A stretch of DNA of 23,700 nt from a virus. Position 1 is the first letter of the stretch. Each line of letters starts with the position of its first letter. The notes beneath the pieces were generated by a model. The model saw nothing but the letters and a program-made list of their open reading frames with translations, searched no databases and was not told where the DNA came from. Positions 15,769 to 21,772 of the stretch are shown piece after piece. A program made the translations under genes and the position numbers. Location: the IMG/VR virus record IMGVR_UViG_3300047334_000054, positions 1 to 23,700 of that record. One strand, given 5' to 3'.

Positions 15769-16253
15769 CAGCGCGCTGCCAGCAAAACCGCACGCGCTTG
15801 GGCAGCGGTCATGGTGTTTGCTGCGGCGGACGGGGTGGCCAGCAGGCCGACGCCGACTTCAATAATCGGCAGTAGCACGCTGACGGCAGTGATGATCTTC
15901 TGCAACGTCGCCGGCAGCGTGAACCCTGCCAAGGCGGTTTCCAGCGCGCTGAAGTCCGAAGCGATTTGCGTCACGATCGGTGCGCCTGTCGCCTGACTGG
16001 TGGCGACCGCGAACGCCGCTGCGGCAGCAACGATCTGCTCCACTTCCGTTGCAACGGCACCGACTGCGGCGGCGTTCACGCCAAGGGCGGCTTGCAGTGC
16101 CGGGAGCTGGGCGTCAAGCGACTGCGCAACCAGATCGACGTCCGCTGTGATTTGCGCGGCGATTTGCGCAACGGTGGTTGTGCCACACGCGGACAGCACG
16201 GCCAGCATCGGAAGTGCGAGGAAAGTAGTGCGCAGGAGGTTACGACGATTCAT
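15768..16253 (-). CDS. phage lipoprotein, Ala-rich
   Basis: 161-aa protein with a lipoprotein signal: MNRRNLLRT, hydrophobic core FLALPMLAVL, lipobox LSAC with Cys23. The N-terminal RRNLL could also be read as a twin-arginine signal. The mature part is Ala/Val-rich and helical with a hydrophobic stretch near residues 120-139 (ITAVSVLLPIIEVGVGLLA) that may cross or associate with a membrane. It follows the 44-aa lipoprotein, overlapping its end by four bases (ATGA). It may be a spanin-like or superinfection-exclusion lipoprotein, but no family was recognised. Confidence 0.65.
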   Translation of the reverse strand: MNRRNLLRTTFLALPMLAVLSACGTTTVAQIAAQITADVDLVAQSLDAQLPALQAALGVNAAAVGAVATEVEQIVAAAAAFAVATSQATGAPIVTQIASDFSALETALAGFTLPATLQKIITAVSVLLPIIEVGVGLLATPSAAANTMTAAQARAVLLAAR

Positions 16254-16384
16254 TTTTGATCTCCGTAGGGAGGTTGCTGCATGTCCGATGCGGCGACGGT
16301 CTGCACGTATTTATCAACGCGCCGGAGAAATGCGCAACCGGCTACAACTCCGGCCAGCAGCACGACCAGCGCGATGCGAATCAT
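16250..16384 (-). CDS. very small lipoprotein, spanin-like candidate
   Basis: 44-aa gene found by reading the gap. MIRIALVVLLAGVVAGC is a complete lipoprotein signal with lipobox VAGC (Cys17), leaving 28 mature residues ending QQPPYGDQK. It overlaps both neighbours by four bases (ATGA on each side), which strongly supports a real gene. Small Pro-containing lipoproteins next to endolysin and holin genes are often outer-membrane spanins (Rz1-like), but this one is shorter than lambda Rz1 (60 aa) and its inner-membrane partner is not clear. It could also simply be an inner-membrane peptide. Confidence 0.6.
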   Translation of the reverse strand: MIRIALVVLLAGVVAGCAFLRRVDKYVQTVAASDMQQPPYGDQK

Positions 16385-16809
16385 GGTGTTGTAGTTGTGG
16401 TCTCCGTAGTGGTATGCGCTGTCTGTGGTGCAGGTGCTGGCAACGCGTGAGTGCTCTTGTCCAGCAGCGTGCCGAGTTCACCAGTGACCATGCGGTCGAT
16501 GTGATCCGGTGTGATGTTGAGTCGCTTCAATGCGTCGGGCGCGGCGGAGATCAGATACTGCGCACCCTCGGCCACCGCTTGGTCATGTGTGACGAAGCCG
16601 AGGTTGGTGATGCGTCCGGCTAGTGCTGAGTTTGCGATGCCGCCAGCGCGACCGAGCGCGCGATCCACGGTTGTTTGATCCACGAACTTTTGCAAGACCG
16701 GCCAATGCGCGAACGCGAACGCGACCAGTGTGCTTGCTGCCGCAGTCAGCGCCGCATACATGAGCGGTTGTAGGACAGTCACAAGCGGCGTCAGGTCAAC
16801 GTGCTGCAT
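16381..16809 (-). CDS. membrane protein, holin candidate (LL-H-like)
   Basis: 142-aa protein with one clear membrane segment near the N-terminus (LMYAALTAAASTLVAFAFAHW, about 16-36). A helical region follows with QKFVDQTTVDRALGRAGGIANSAL and EGAQYLISAAPDALKRL, then a Pro/Thr-rich tail. One TM plus an amphipathic soluble domain is the layout of LL-H-family holins, and the position next to the endolysin supports it. Without alignment this stays a candidate. TAGGAA lies seven bases before the ATG. Its stop overlaps the small lipoprotein start (ATGA). Confidence 0.5.
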   Translation of the reverse strand: MQHVDLTPLVTVLQPLMYAALTAAASTLVAFAFAHWPVLQKFVDQTTVDRALGRAGGIANSALAGRITNLGFVTHDQAVAEGAQYLISAAPDALKRLNITPDHIDRMVTGELGTLLDKSTHALPAPAPQTAHTTTETTTTTP

Positions 16810-16818
16810 AGTGTGTTC

Positions 16819-17343
16819 CTAGTTAGACGCGAATTGAGAACTTGCTGCCACCACATACATCAAGCGACGTATCCAACCCTTGCCGTCCGTGGGCCATTGC
16901 TTGTCAGAGCGGTATTGTTCGTCACGTAGCCGGGCAAACTCCGCATGTAGCGTAGGAATGTTGGTGCTGGCCGCACTAAGCGTCTCAGGGCCAATAACGC
17001 CGTCATCCGCAACACCTACGGCACGCTGGAACGCTGGAATAGACCAGCCGCGACCATGATTTACAGCGGCATCAAACAGCAAACCGGCGAGCATGGGGTG
17101 GAGCTGATCCCCGCTAATCGGGTTGTAGAAGTCCCGCAAGTAAATTGTTTGTGCGTCCGTCAGCGTTAGATTTTGAATGTCGAGGATTGGGTATGATGCA
17201 GCGGAAATCCCAAACTTGGTGCCCACCAGTTTACCAACACCGACAGCACCACCTGTCCAGTTACCTGAGTCGCCGGAACTGCGGTCAAACGGACCCTCTA
17301 CTCCGACCGTCAGCGCAAAACACTGGTCGAATACAGAAGACAC
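16819..17343 (-). CDS. endolysin, GH108-type muramidase with C-terminal peptidoglycan-binding domain
   Basis: Cell-wall hydrolase, 174 aa. The N-terminal part has the GH108 pattern FDQCFALTVGVEGPFD, where Glu16 is the expected catalytic acid (usually in HEGG), then GTKFGIS (41-47). The C-terminal part LRDFYNPISGDQLHPMLAGLLFDAAVNHG and FQRAVGVADDGVIGPETL matches the peptidoglycan-binding domain common to this family. There is no signal peptide, so it needs a holin for release, and the candidate lies downstream. It begins with GTG sharing one base with the upstream stop; no strong ribosome site is visible, suggesting coupling. Replacement of the usual HEGG by VEGP is a divergence. Confidence 0.85.
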   Translation of the reverse strand: MSSVFDQCFALTVGVEGPFDRSSGDSGNWTGGAVGVGKLVGTKFGISAASYPILDIQNLTLTDAQTIYLRDFYNPISGDQLHPMLAGLLFDAAVNHGRGWSIPAFQRAVGVADDGVIGPETLSAASTNIPTLHAEFARLRDEQYRSDKQWPTDGKGWIRRLMYVVAASSQFASN

Positions 17344-17897
17344 TACTTGCTCACGGGAACGGGAATTATCGTCAGCGGGCCAGGTGGTTCCACTACGACA
17401 CGCGCGGACGACACGGTCTTAGGGTCTTCTATTACAACCGGCACGTCCTTGGTCTCGATCGGTGAGGGCTGCAAGAACCACGGCGTAAGCGGACAGCTCC
17501 AGGTTGCGCGCAGCACGTAACCCCATGTCCCGATCCCAATGTTCTCCGGAATGTCTAGCGAGTTGATATAGTGGTCGAGTCCGGGAGGAACAAGCGCCTT
17601 AGGTGGCGACTGTAGGGGAACGATGATTAGTTCACGCTTGCCGTTGCGAACCTCATACCGGCGCAATCCCTGGTCAACACGGCGATCGCAAGTGTAGTGC
17701 TGTTCTTTCTTGACATAGATTTCCAAGCGGCCACCGCGAAACGTGACTGCGTCCGCGTCGCGGATATCAATGAGTTTGACTGGCGGGGTGCGCGTTGAAT
17801 CAAACAGAAGCGTGGAGCAGAGCGCTCCCACTACTGCCGAGACCAGAATCAAGCGCCACCTGAGATGCGCGATCAAACCGGCTTCTTGCAAGGTCAC
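17343..17897 (-). CDS. membrane-anchored protein of unknown function
   Basis: 184-aa protein with one N-terminal membrane segment (LILVSAVVGALCSTLLF, about 16-32) and a large outside domain with CDRRVDQG and SCPLTP cysteines and a Pro-rich tail (EPPGPLTIIPVPVSK). The topology is type II, so the domain would face the periplasm. The GTG at 17897 is chosen: it overlaps the upstream stop (GTGA), and GGAGG lies about nine bases before it; the longer frame to 17939 would run 46 bases into its neighbour. The position before the endolysin suggests a lysis-related role, for example an inner-membrane spanin, but no long coiled coil is seen. Confidence 0.55.
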   Translation of the reverse strand: MTLQEAGLIAHLRWRLILVSAVVGALCSTLLFDSTRTPPVKLIDIRDADAVTFRGGRLEIYVKKEQHYTCDRRVDQGLRRYEVRNGKRELIIVPLQSPPKALVPPGLDHYINSLDIPENIGIGTWGYVLRATWSCPLTPWFLQPSPIETKDVPVVIEDPKTVSSARVVVEPPGPLTIIPVPVSK

Positions 17898-18280
17898 GGC
17901 GTGATCCCTCCGTGACCTGTCAGCACGGACCAGACCCATTGTGCTTTAGTTATGATGATGGTCAACACGGCGCTAGTTATTCCAGCAGCAGCGGCTACCC
18001 ATATAGCTTGCTTGCGCCCCCGCCAATCCTTTGCGCGATTTTCTTCATCGCTGGCTTTCTTGGCCCTCACCTCACGCACCCAGCGGAGGTCGGCCCGCAG
18101 TTGCCCGATGGATTCGCTTTCAAAGATGTCAACAAGACCCGCTTCCAGTTCCATGCGCCCAAAATCGGAAACGCGTTGCGCGCGTGCAGCTCTTGTCACA
18201 AGATGTCGAAGTGCTGGCCCTGTATCCTCCTCCTCCGGCACGTCTGGAATATCTTCCATTATAGCGCAGTTATCCAACAC
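17894..18280 (-). CDS. C-terminal-anchored membrane protein in the lysis block
   Basis: 128-aa protein: acidic N-terminus (MEDIPDVPEEED), helical charged middle with a likely coiled coil (IGQLRADLRWVREVRAKK), and a C-terminal membrane segment (IWVAAAAGITSAVLTIIIT, about 98-116). The start is GTG at 18280, because CTCC at 18289-18292 gives GGAG eight bases upstream; the ATG at 18259 lacks a ribosome site, and the frame to 18352 begins with Cys-rich sequence unlike a leader. The layout resembles small phage membrane proteins beside endolysins; it might serve as a second holin or antiholin. I recognise no family. Confidence 0.5.
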   Translation of the reverse strand: MLDNCAIMEDIPDVPEEEDTGPALRHLVTRAARAQRVSDFGRMELEAGLVDIFESESIGQLRADLRWVREVRAKKASDEENRAKDWRGRKQAIWVAAAAGITSAVLTIIITKAQWVWSVLTGHGGITP

Positions 18281-18313
18281 GGCTGCATCTCCGGCGAAAT
18301 CACAAGAGGCCCC

Positions 18314-18333
18314 TATGCTGGTTGCTCCCAGCA
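18314..18333 (-). promoter_or_regulatory. inverted repeat in the leader of the lysis block
   Basis: ATGCTGG and CCAGCAT form a seven-base-pair perfect stem around a six-base loop, about 34-53 bases before the GTG start at 18280. No T-run follows. It could be an operator or an mRNA hairpin that controls the lysis genes. Confidence 0.35.
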
Positions 18334-18363
18334 TAACACACGTAACACACACCCTAGCGTAAA

Positions 18364-18409
18364 TTGTGCGTTAATAACAGGGCCTTGTGCGTAACAAAGC
18401 CTTGTGCGT
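18364..18409 (-). promoter_or_regulatory. three ACGCACAA direct repeats, possible promoter of lysis block
   Basis: The octamer TTGTGCGT (ACGCACAA on the - strand) occurs at 18364-18371, 18385-18392 and 18402-18409. Two copies share GGCCTTGTGCGT-like or AGCCTTGTGCGT-like flanks. Between them lies a weak - strand promoter: TTGTTA (18392-18397), a 15-base spacer, and an extended -10 TGTTATTAA (18371-18379). This 131-base gap (18281-18411) is one of only two sizeable gaps in the - strand block, so a control region for the lysis genes is plausible. Confidence 0.3.
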
Positions 18410-18411
18410 CG

Positions 18412-18735
18412 CTACGAGTAGTAGCTGATATCCAAAATTGCTCCTGCAGCCTGTTGGATGAACTGCACAATACTCAGCGGACCTGAGTATTGAAGCTGGC
18501 TGCCGGACGCAACAGGAACACCCACGGTTGCAGTCGGTGCCGTGCCGTCGTCTCGGTAACGCACACCAGCGCCGCCCACGCTGATAAAAGCAACTGTCGC
18601 ACCCGTGGGCGGCGTCAAATACGTCGCAGCGCTCAGCGACGTAATCTGCTGGTAGCCTTGCGGAGTGTAGGAATAAGGCGAAATCTCAACGGGTATAGCA
18701 CCTGATCCCGCGTTCTGTTGGTTGGGGTAGCTCAT
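18412..18735 (-). CDS. small phage structural-type protein
   Basis: 107-aa protein with a beta-rich core: ATYLTPPTGATVAFISV, VRYRDDGTAPTATVGVPV, LQYSGPLSIVQFIQQ and a final ILDISYYS. This arrangement (YRDDGTxPT and a YxG segment before the last strand) resembles small proteins that occur among phage tail or head decoration genes; I cannot name the family. The ATG at 18735 is preferred to the upstream in-frame codon because GGAGCG lies eight bases upstream and the longer frame overlaps the previous gene. It is separated from that gene by two bases. Confidence 0.6.
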   Translation of the reverse strand: MSYPNQQNAGSGAIPVEISPYSYTPQGYQQITSLSAATYLTPPTGATVAFISVGGAGVRYRDDGTAPTATVGVPVASGSQLQYSGPLSIVQFIQQAAGAILDISYYS

Positions 18736-18737
18736 GG

Positions 18738-19376
18738 TTAAGCGCTCCAATCGTAGTCGATTGCGGACAAACTCGAATAAGGTGTGTAGGGTATCAACCC
18801 CAGCGCGATCTCGATCTGTGTAATACCCGTCTGTGTGATCAGAGCAGGGGTCACTGTGATCGCCGTGCCTGTAGTAGCGGACACTCCGTAAGCACCAACG
18901 CGCGTTGTGGTGACGACGCCCGCACCGAGACTACGCGCACCTATTGCTGTAGATGCCGGGTTGCCAGCACCGACGCGCAGGCCGGTGAGATAGCTGATGA
19001 GTATTCCGACGTCGATGCCGCTGCTTCCAGGCAGCGCAGCGCCTGGATTCCCAGCACCTATACGCAGCTTCTGTAGAACGCCCGCTCCAACGCCGCTGCT
19101 TCCAGGAGTCGCTGCGCCTGGATTCCCAGCACCTATACGCAGCTTTAATCCGACTGCTGCGCCGATGCCGCTGCTTCCAGGCAGCGCAGCGCCTGGATTC
19201 CCAGCACCTATACGCAGCTTCTGTAGAACGCCCGCTCCAACGCCGCTGCTTCCAGGAGTCGCTGCACCTGGATTCCCAGCACCTATACGCAGCTTCTGTA
19301 GAACGCCCGCTCCAACGCCGCTGCTTCCAGGAGTCGCTGCGCCTGGATTCCCCGCGCCGATGCTTAGATTGGCCAC
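18738..19376 (-). CDS. tandem-repeat tail-associated protein
   Basis: 212-aa protein made mostly of five 25-residue units (residues 4-128) of the form LRIGAGNPGAATPGSSGVGA, ending GVLQK, plus a degenerate sixth (LRVGAGNPASTAIGARSLGA). The last ~55 residues (ITVTPALITQTGITQIEIAL, DYDWSA) are not repetitive and may be the anchor. The Gly/Ala/Pro/Asn-rich units suggest a fibrous or beta-roll shaft. The gene starts with GTG and lacks a good ribosome site, so it may be coupled to the upstream gene. Position among tail genes supports a virion accessory role; no family recognised. Confidence 0.6.
   Translation of the reverse strand: MANLSIGAGNPGAATPGSSGVGAGVLQKLRIGAGNPGAATPGSSGVGAGVLQKLRIGAGNPGAALPGSSGIGAAVGLKLRIGAGNPGAATPGSSGVGAGVLQKLRIGAGNPGAALPGSSGIDVGILISYLTGLRVGAGNPASTAIGARSLGAGVVTTTRVGAYGVSATTGTAITVTPALITQTGITQIEIALGLIPYTPYSSLSAIDYDWSA
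18993..19367 (-). repeat. five tandem 75-bp repeats
   Basis: Five in-frame units of exactly 75 bases lie end to end; the landmark CTGCTTCCAG on the + strand recurs at 19021, 19096, 19171, 19246 and 19321. Units 1, 2 and 4 encode nearly the same sequence (ATPGSSGVGAGVLQK), while units 3 and 5 share the ALPGSSGI form and then differ. The near-identity in DNA, not just protein, points to recent duplication or slippage. Confidence 0.95.
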
Positions 19377-19389
19377 GAGGTCACACTAG

Positions 19390-20031
19390 CTAGTTCTGTA
19401 TGAACACGAGTGATCCGTTGGGCACTGTCAGCGTCGACGCAGCAGACAGAGTCCACGCGAATGACGACGTGATCGTGACGGTCAGCCCGCTACCCGTCGT
19501 CCCGCCGCCTGACGTAGCAGCGGGCGAAGATGGCACACCACCGATCACGTACTGATTGCTGTTCGCCAACGCGACTCCGGTCACAGCACCGCCAGAGACC
19601 GTAGAAATAGTCACCTGCGCCGCGCTGAAACCGGTCTGCACCGTCCCACCAGAAACTGTCACGGTCCTTCCGACGTCCCCTGACACGTATCCGGTTCCGC
19701 CCGAGGCGACCGCGACTGCCGTGACCTGCGCGTCGAGACCTGTCGTGAAATACAGGTTGCCGGCGGTCACAGCGTCCCACAGCGCGCAGTAGTTCACAGC
19801 CGGCCACGCACCACCCGACGTCGACGTGAACACGATGTCTGCCGTCGAGTTGAACATGCTGTTCGCGACGTTCCCCATCGGGGCGGATTGGCGCGCGTAA
19901 CCGGGGGCTGTGCCGGAGGTCAGCTCGTTGTTTCCGGTCAAGCCCGGTGCGCCCGTGTGGAGCGACAAGAAAAGCGTTTTGCCGGCGACAAACGTGAGAA
20001 TCGCGTTTGCGCCAGCGGTTCCGGTTGCCAT
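19390..20031 (-). CDS. tail protein, gp80-like, with inserted beta domain
   Basis: 213-aa protein. The front (KTLFLSLHTGAPGLTG, GYARQSAPMG, VNYCALWDAVTAGNLYFTTGL) and the end (FAWTLSAASTLTVPNGSLVF) match the short phage tail proteins that are often about 130 aa. Between them, residues ~104-190 form an inserted Ser/Gly/Thr-rich beta segment that contains GGTGYVSGDVGRTVTVSGGT. AGAGGAGG about eight bases before the ATG is a very strong ribosome site, in keeping with a late structural gene. It follows the 91-bp repeat copy 2 on the - strand. Expected role is at the distal tail or fibre. Confidence 0.65.
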   Translation of the reverse strand: MATGTAGANAILTFVAGKTLFLSLHTGAPGLTGNNELTSGTAPGYARQSAPMGNVANSMFNSTADIVFTSTSGGAWPAVNYCALWDAVTAGNLYFTTGLDAQVTAVAVASGGTGYVSGDVGRTVTVSGGTVQTGFSAAQVTISTVSGGAVTGVALANSNQYVIGGVPSSPAATSGGGTTGSGLTVTITSSFAWTLSAASTLTVPNGSLVFIQN

Positions 20032-20063
20032 GGCTTAGCCTCCTCTGTGGTAGTAGCACGCAC

Positions 20064-20154
20064 CAGCTAAAAACGGCTTTTCAAGCACCGCCAGGCCGTT
20101 TTAGAGGTGGAGCTGGGGATGTAGTAGCGGCCAGTGGCTAAACCGGCCTGGCGG
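20064..20154. repeat. 91-bp dispersed repeat, copy 2
   Basis: Second copy of the element at 12718-12808. Here it fills most of the 130-base gap between the tail fibre gene and the gp80-like gene, starting a few bases after the fibre stop. The outer stem is much better preserved than in copy 1: GCACCGCCAGGCCGTTTTAG (20085-20104) pairs with 20138-20157 at 19 of 20 positions around a 33-base loop. The terminator-like hairpin (20067-20077 with 20095-20104) shares one arm with this stem, so the two cannot form together. Confidence 0.92.
20067..20104 (-). terminator. intrinsic terminator or attenuator candidate after the tail fibre gene
   Basis: Read on the - strand, AAAACGGC, a 17-base loop and GCCGTTTTT form a stem with a T-rich 3' side, about 58 bases past the fibre stop. 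Transcription must continue to reach the next - strand tail and lysis genes unless they have their own promoter, so partial termination is more likely than a full stop. The upstream 20-bp stem may act as antiterminator. Confidence 0.45.
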
Positions 20155-20161
20155 TGCGCGC

Positions 20162-21760
20162 TTACCACTCGATTATGACCAAGCCGCCCGCGCCGTTACC
20201 GCCGCTGAAGGGGGTTGTAAACCCTGCGTTCGTTCCCGCGCCGTTGCCGCCACAGCCATAGTTCGCGCCATTGTTGCCGGCCGTGCCGACGTTTCCGGCT
20301 CCGACGACGCCGGGGAACCCGAAGCCCGGCGGCCCACCAGGGCCGCCACTCCAGAAGCCCCCGTAAAACTGATAGATGAGGCCACCGTTCTGCCCCGCTA
20401 CGTTCAGCACACCGCCCGACGCGGACCCGCCGTTGGCCGTAAAGACTGCGCCGTTTCCGAGACCGCCGAGTCCTTGCCCGGCGCTGAACGCACCAAACAC
20501 GGAGGTCCCGCCGTTACCGCCGTTACCGCCCCCTGACCCCCCGGAGCCCCCACCCCCGACGACACCAGAGTAAGTCGCGCCAGCGGTTACACTGGCCCAG
20601 CCCTCGACGTAGCCCCCACCACCACCACCACCGCCGGGACCACTCGAACCAGACGCACCACCACCACCACCGCCACCAAACAAGCGAACTTTGAACTGCG
20701 ATACGCCTGCGGGAACTGTTACCGAGAAACTGCCGGGAATGTTGTAGATCGCCATTCCGTGCGTGAACTGGAACGCGATCGCGCCTAGCGGTGTGCTATC
20801 AACTTGCGCCAGAAGCTGGGAGCCACTCCACCCGATCATCGTCTGGTTAGCCAACATCCCAGCGCCGGTGCCACTCTGTGTCAGGGCGGTTTGCGAGAGA
20901 AGCTGAATGTTTGAGCCGTCAAAGACGAACTCATAAATCAAACCACCGACGAGGGTATTCGGGTAAAGCGCGTTTCCCCCCCTGGCGACGACGCGCGTGG
21001 TGCCATTCAAATTCATAGTCGTCGCGCCGGTATTCGTAGAAACAATGCGAACCAAGAAAGGCTGTCCGATAGCCAAGTAGTTCATCGTTGGAATGTTTAC
21101 GACGATATTGTTGGTTGAGCCGGTATCTGTTCCAAAATAGATTCCGCCAATCGGTGGAATCGTTTGAAGCTGGTATGTGGAGCCGTTGTAGATAACCTCG
21201 TAGACACCGCCGCTTTGAAGCTGGCCGCCGACCAGGGAATAAGCCGCTGGTGTGTTGAGGTTTACAGCACCAAACCCGTTGACGTTTAGCGTCACCGCGC
21301 CTGTATTCGTTGCAATGGCTTGGAAACGAATCGGCATACCCGTCAAAGCGGACAAGCTACCTGGCCCAATCGGCAGCGTAAGAACAATGGTATTCGCCGT
21401 GCCCGAAGCCACCACGTAGTTATCAGCCTGGATCTGTAGTTGCTGGCGCTGAATCATTGTGGCCGCTTGACCCATCGTCCACAACAGCTGGACATTATCA
21501 CCAGCGGACCAAGTCAGCGCCGTTGTGCCCTCCTGCGCACGGACGATTGTGAAGGTGTCGCCGGACACCGCCGTCACCCACACAATCTCGAGAAGCAACC
21601 CCGTAGCAGCGTCAGTCAAGCAGACCACGAAATACTGACCAGTTGAGGGGTTGGGGAACAACGCGCCCCCACCACTGGCCAGCGCTAGTGACGTTGTCGA
21701 GCTTGATATGGAGCCCGCCAGCGTGGACGCTGCGAGGTTTTTGAAGATCAGCAAGCTCAT
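20162..21760 (-). CDS. tail fibre protein with glycine-rich distal domain
   Basis: 532-aa protein. Residues 1-110 (ALFPNPSTGQYFVVCLTD, TFTIVRAQEGT) are the attachment region seen in many phage fibres. Residues 110-330 contain repeated beta units (GAVTLNVNGFGAVNL, GATTMNLNGTTRVVARGGNAL). The C-terminal ~180 residues (from VTVPAGVSQFKVRLFGGGG) are a glycine-rich domain with GGGGGGGG runs ending in GAGGLVIIEW, a type known for receptor-binding tips. GGT-type codon runs at 20613-20637 and 20656-20679 may be prone to slippage. ATAGGAG lies eight bases before the ATG. Its role is host recognition, inferred from family architecture. Confidence 0.8.
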   Translation of the reverse strand: MSLLIFKNLAASTLAGSISSSTTSLALASGGGALFPNPSTGQYFVVCLTDAATGLLLEIVWVTAVSGDTFTIVRAQEGTTALTWSAGDNVQLLWTMGQAATMIQRQQLQIQADNYVVASGTANTIVLTLPIGPGSLSALTGMPIRFQAIATNTGAVTLNVNGFGAVNLNTPAAYSLVGGQLQSGGVYEVIYNGSTYQLQTIPPIGGIYFGTDTGSTNNIVVNIPTMNYLAIGQPFLVRIVSTNTGATTMNLNGTTRVVARGGNALYPNTLVGGLIYEFVFDGSNIQLLSQTALTQSGTGAGMLANQTMIGWSGSQLLAQVDSTPLGAIAFQFTHGMAIYNIPGSFSVTVPAGVSQFKVRLFGGGGGGGASGSSGPGGGGGGGGYVEGWASVTAGATYSGVVGGGGSGGSGGGNGGNGGTSVFGAFSAGQGLGGLGNGAVFTANGGSASGGVLNVAGQNGGLIYQFYGGFWSGGPGGPPGFGFPGVVGAGNVGTAGNNGANYGCGGNGAGTNAGFTTPFSGGNGAGGLVIIEW

Positions 21761-21772
21761 GCTGCGGAACTC

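Noticed and set aside
18257-18266. TATAAT on the - strand as a promoter -10 box for the 18280 gene
   Set aside because: It overlaps the internal ATG at 18259 and lies inside the preferred reading frame, with no -35 at a normal distance.
18993-19367. CRISPR-like array
   Set aside because: The 75-base units are contiguous, in frame and coding, with no unique spacers and no cas genes.
18997-19389. Proline-rich 130-aa frame on the + strand over the tandem repeats
   Set aside because: It is the antisense shadow of the 25-residue repeats; periodic codons keep it open. No ribosome site, and it opposes a well-supported gene.
20162-21760. Diversity-generating retroelement target in the fibre
   Set aside because: No reverse transcriptase, template repeat or C-type-lectin-like end is visible in the window.
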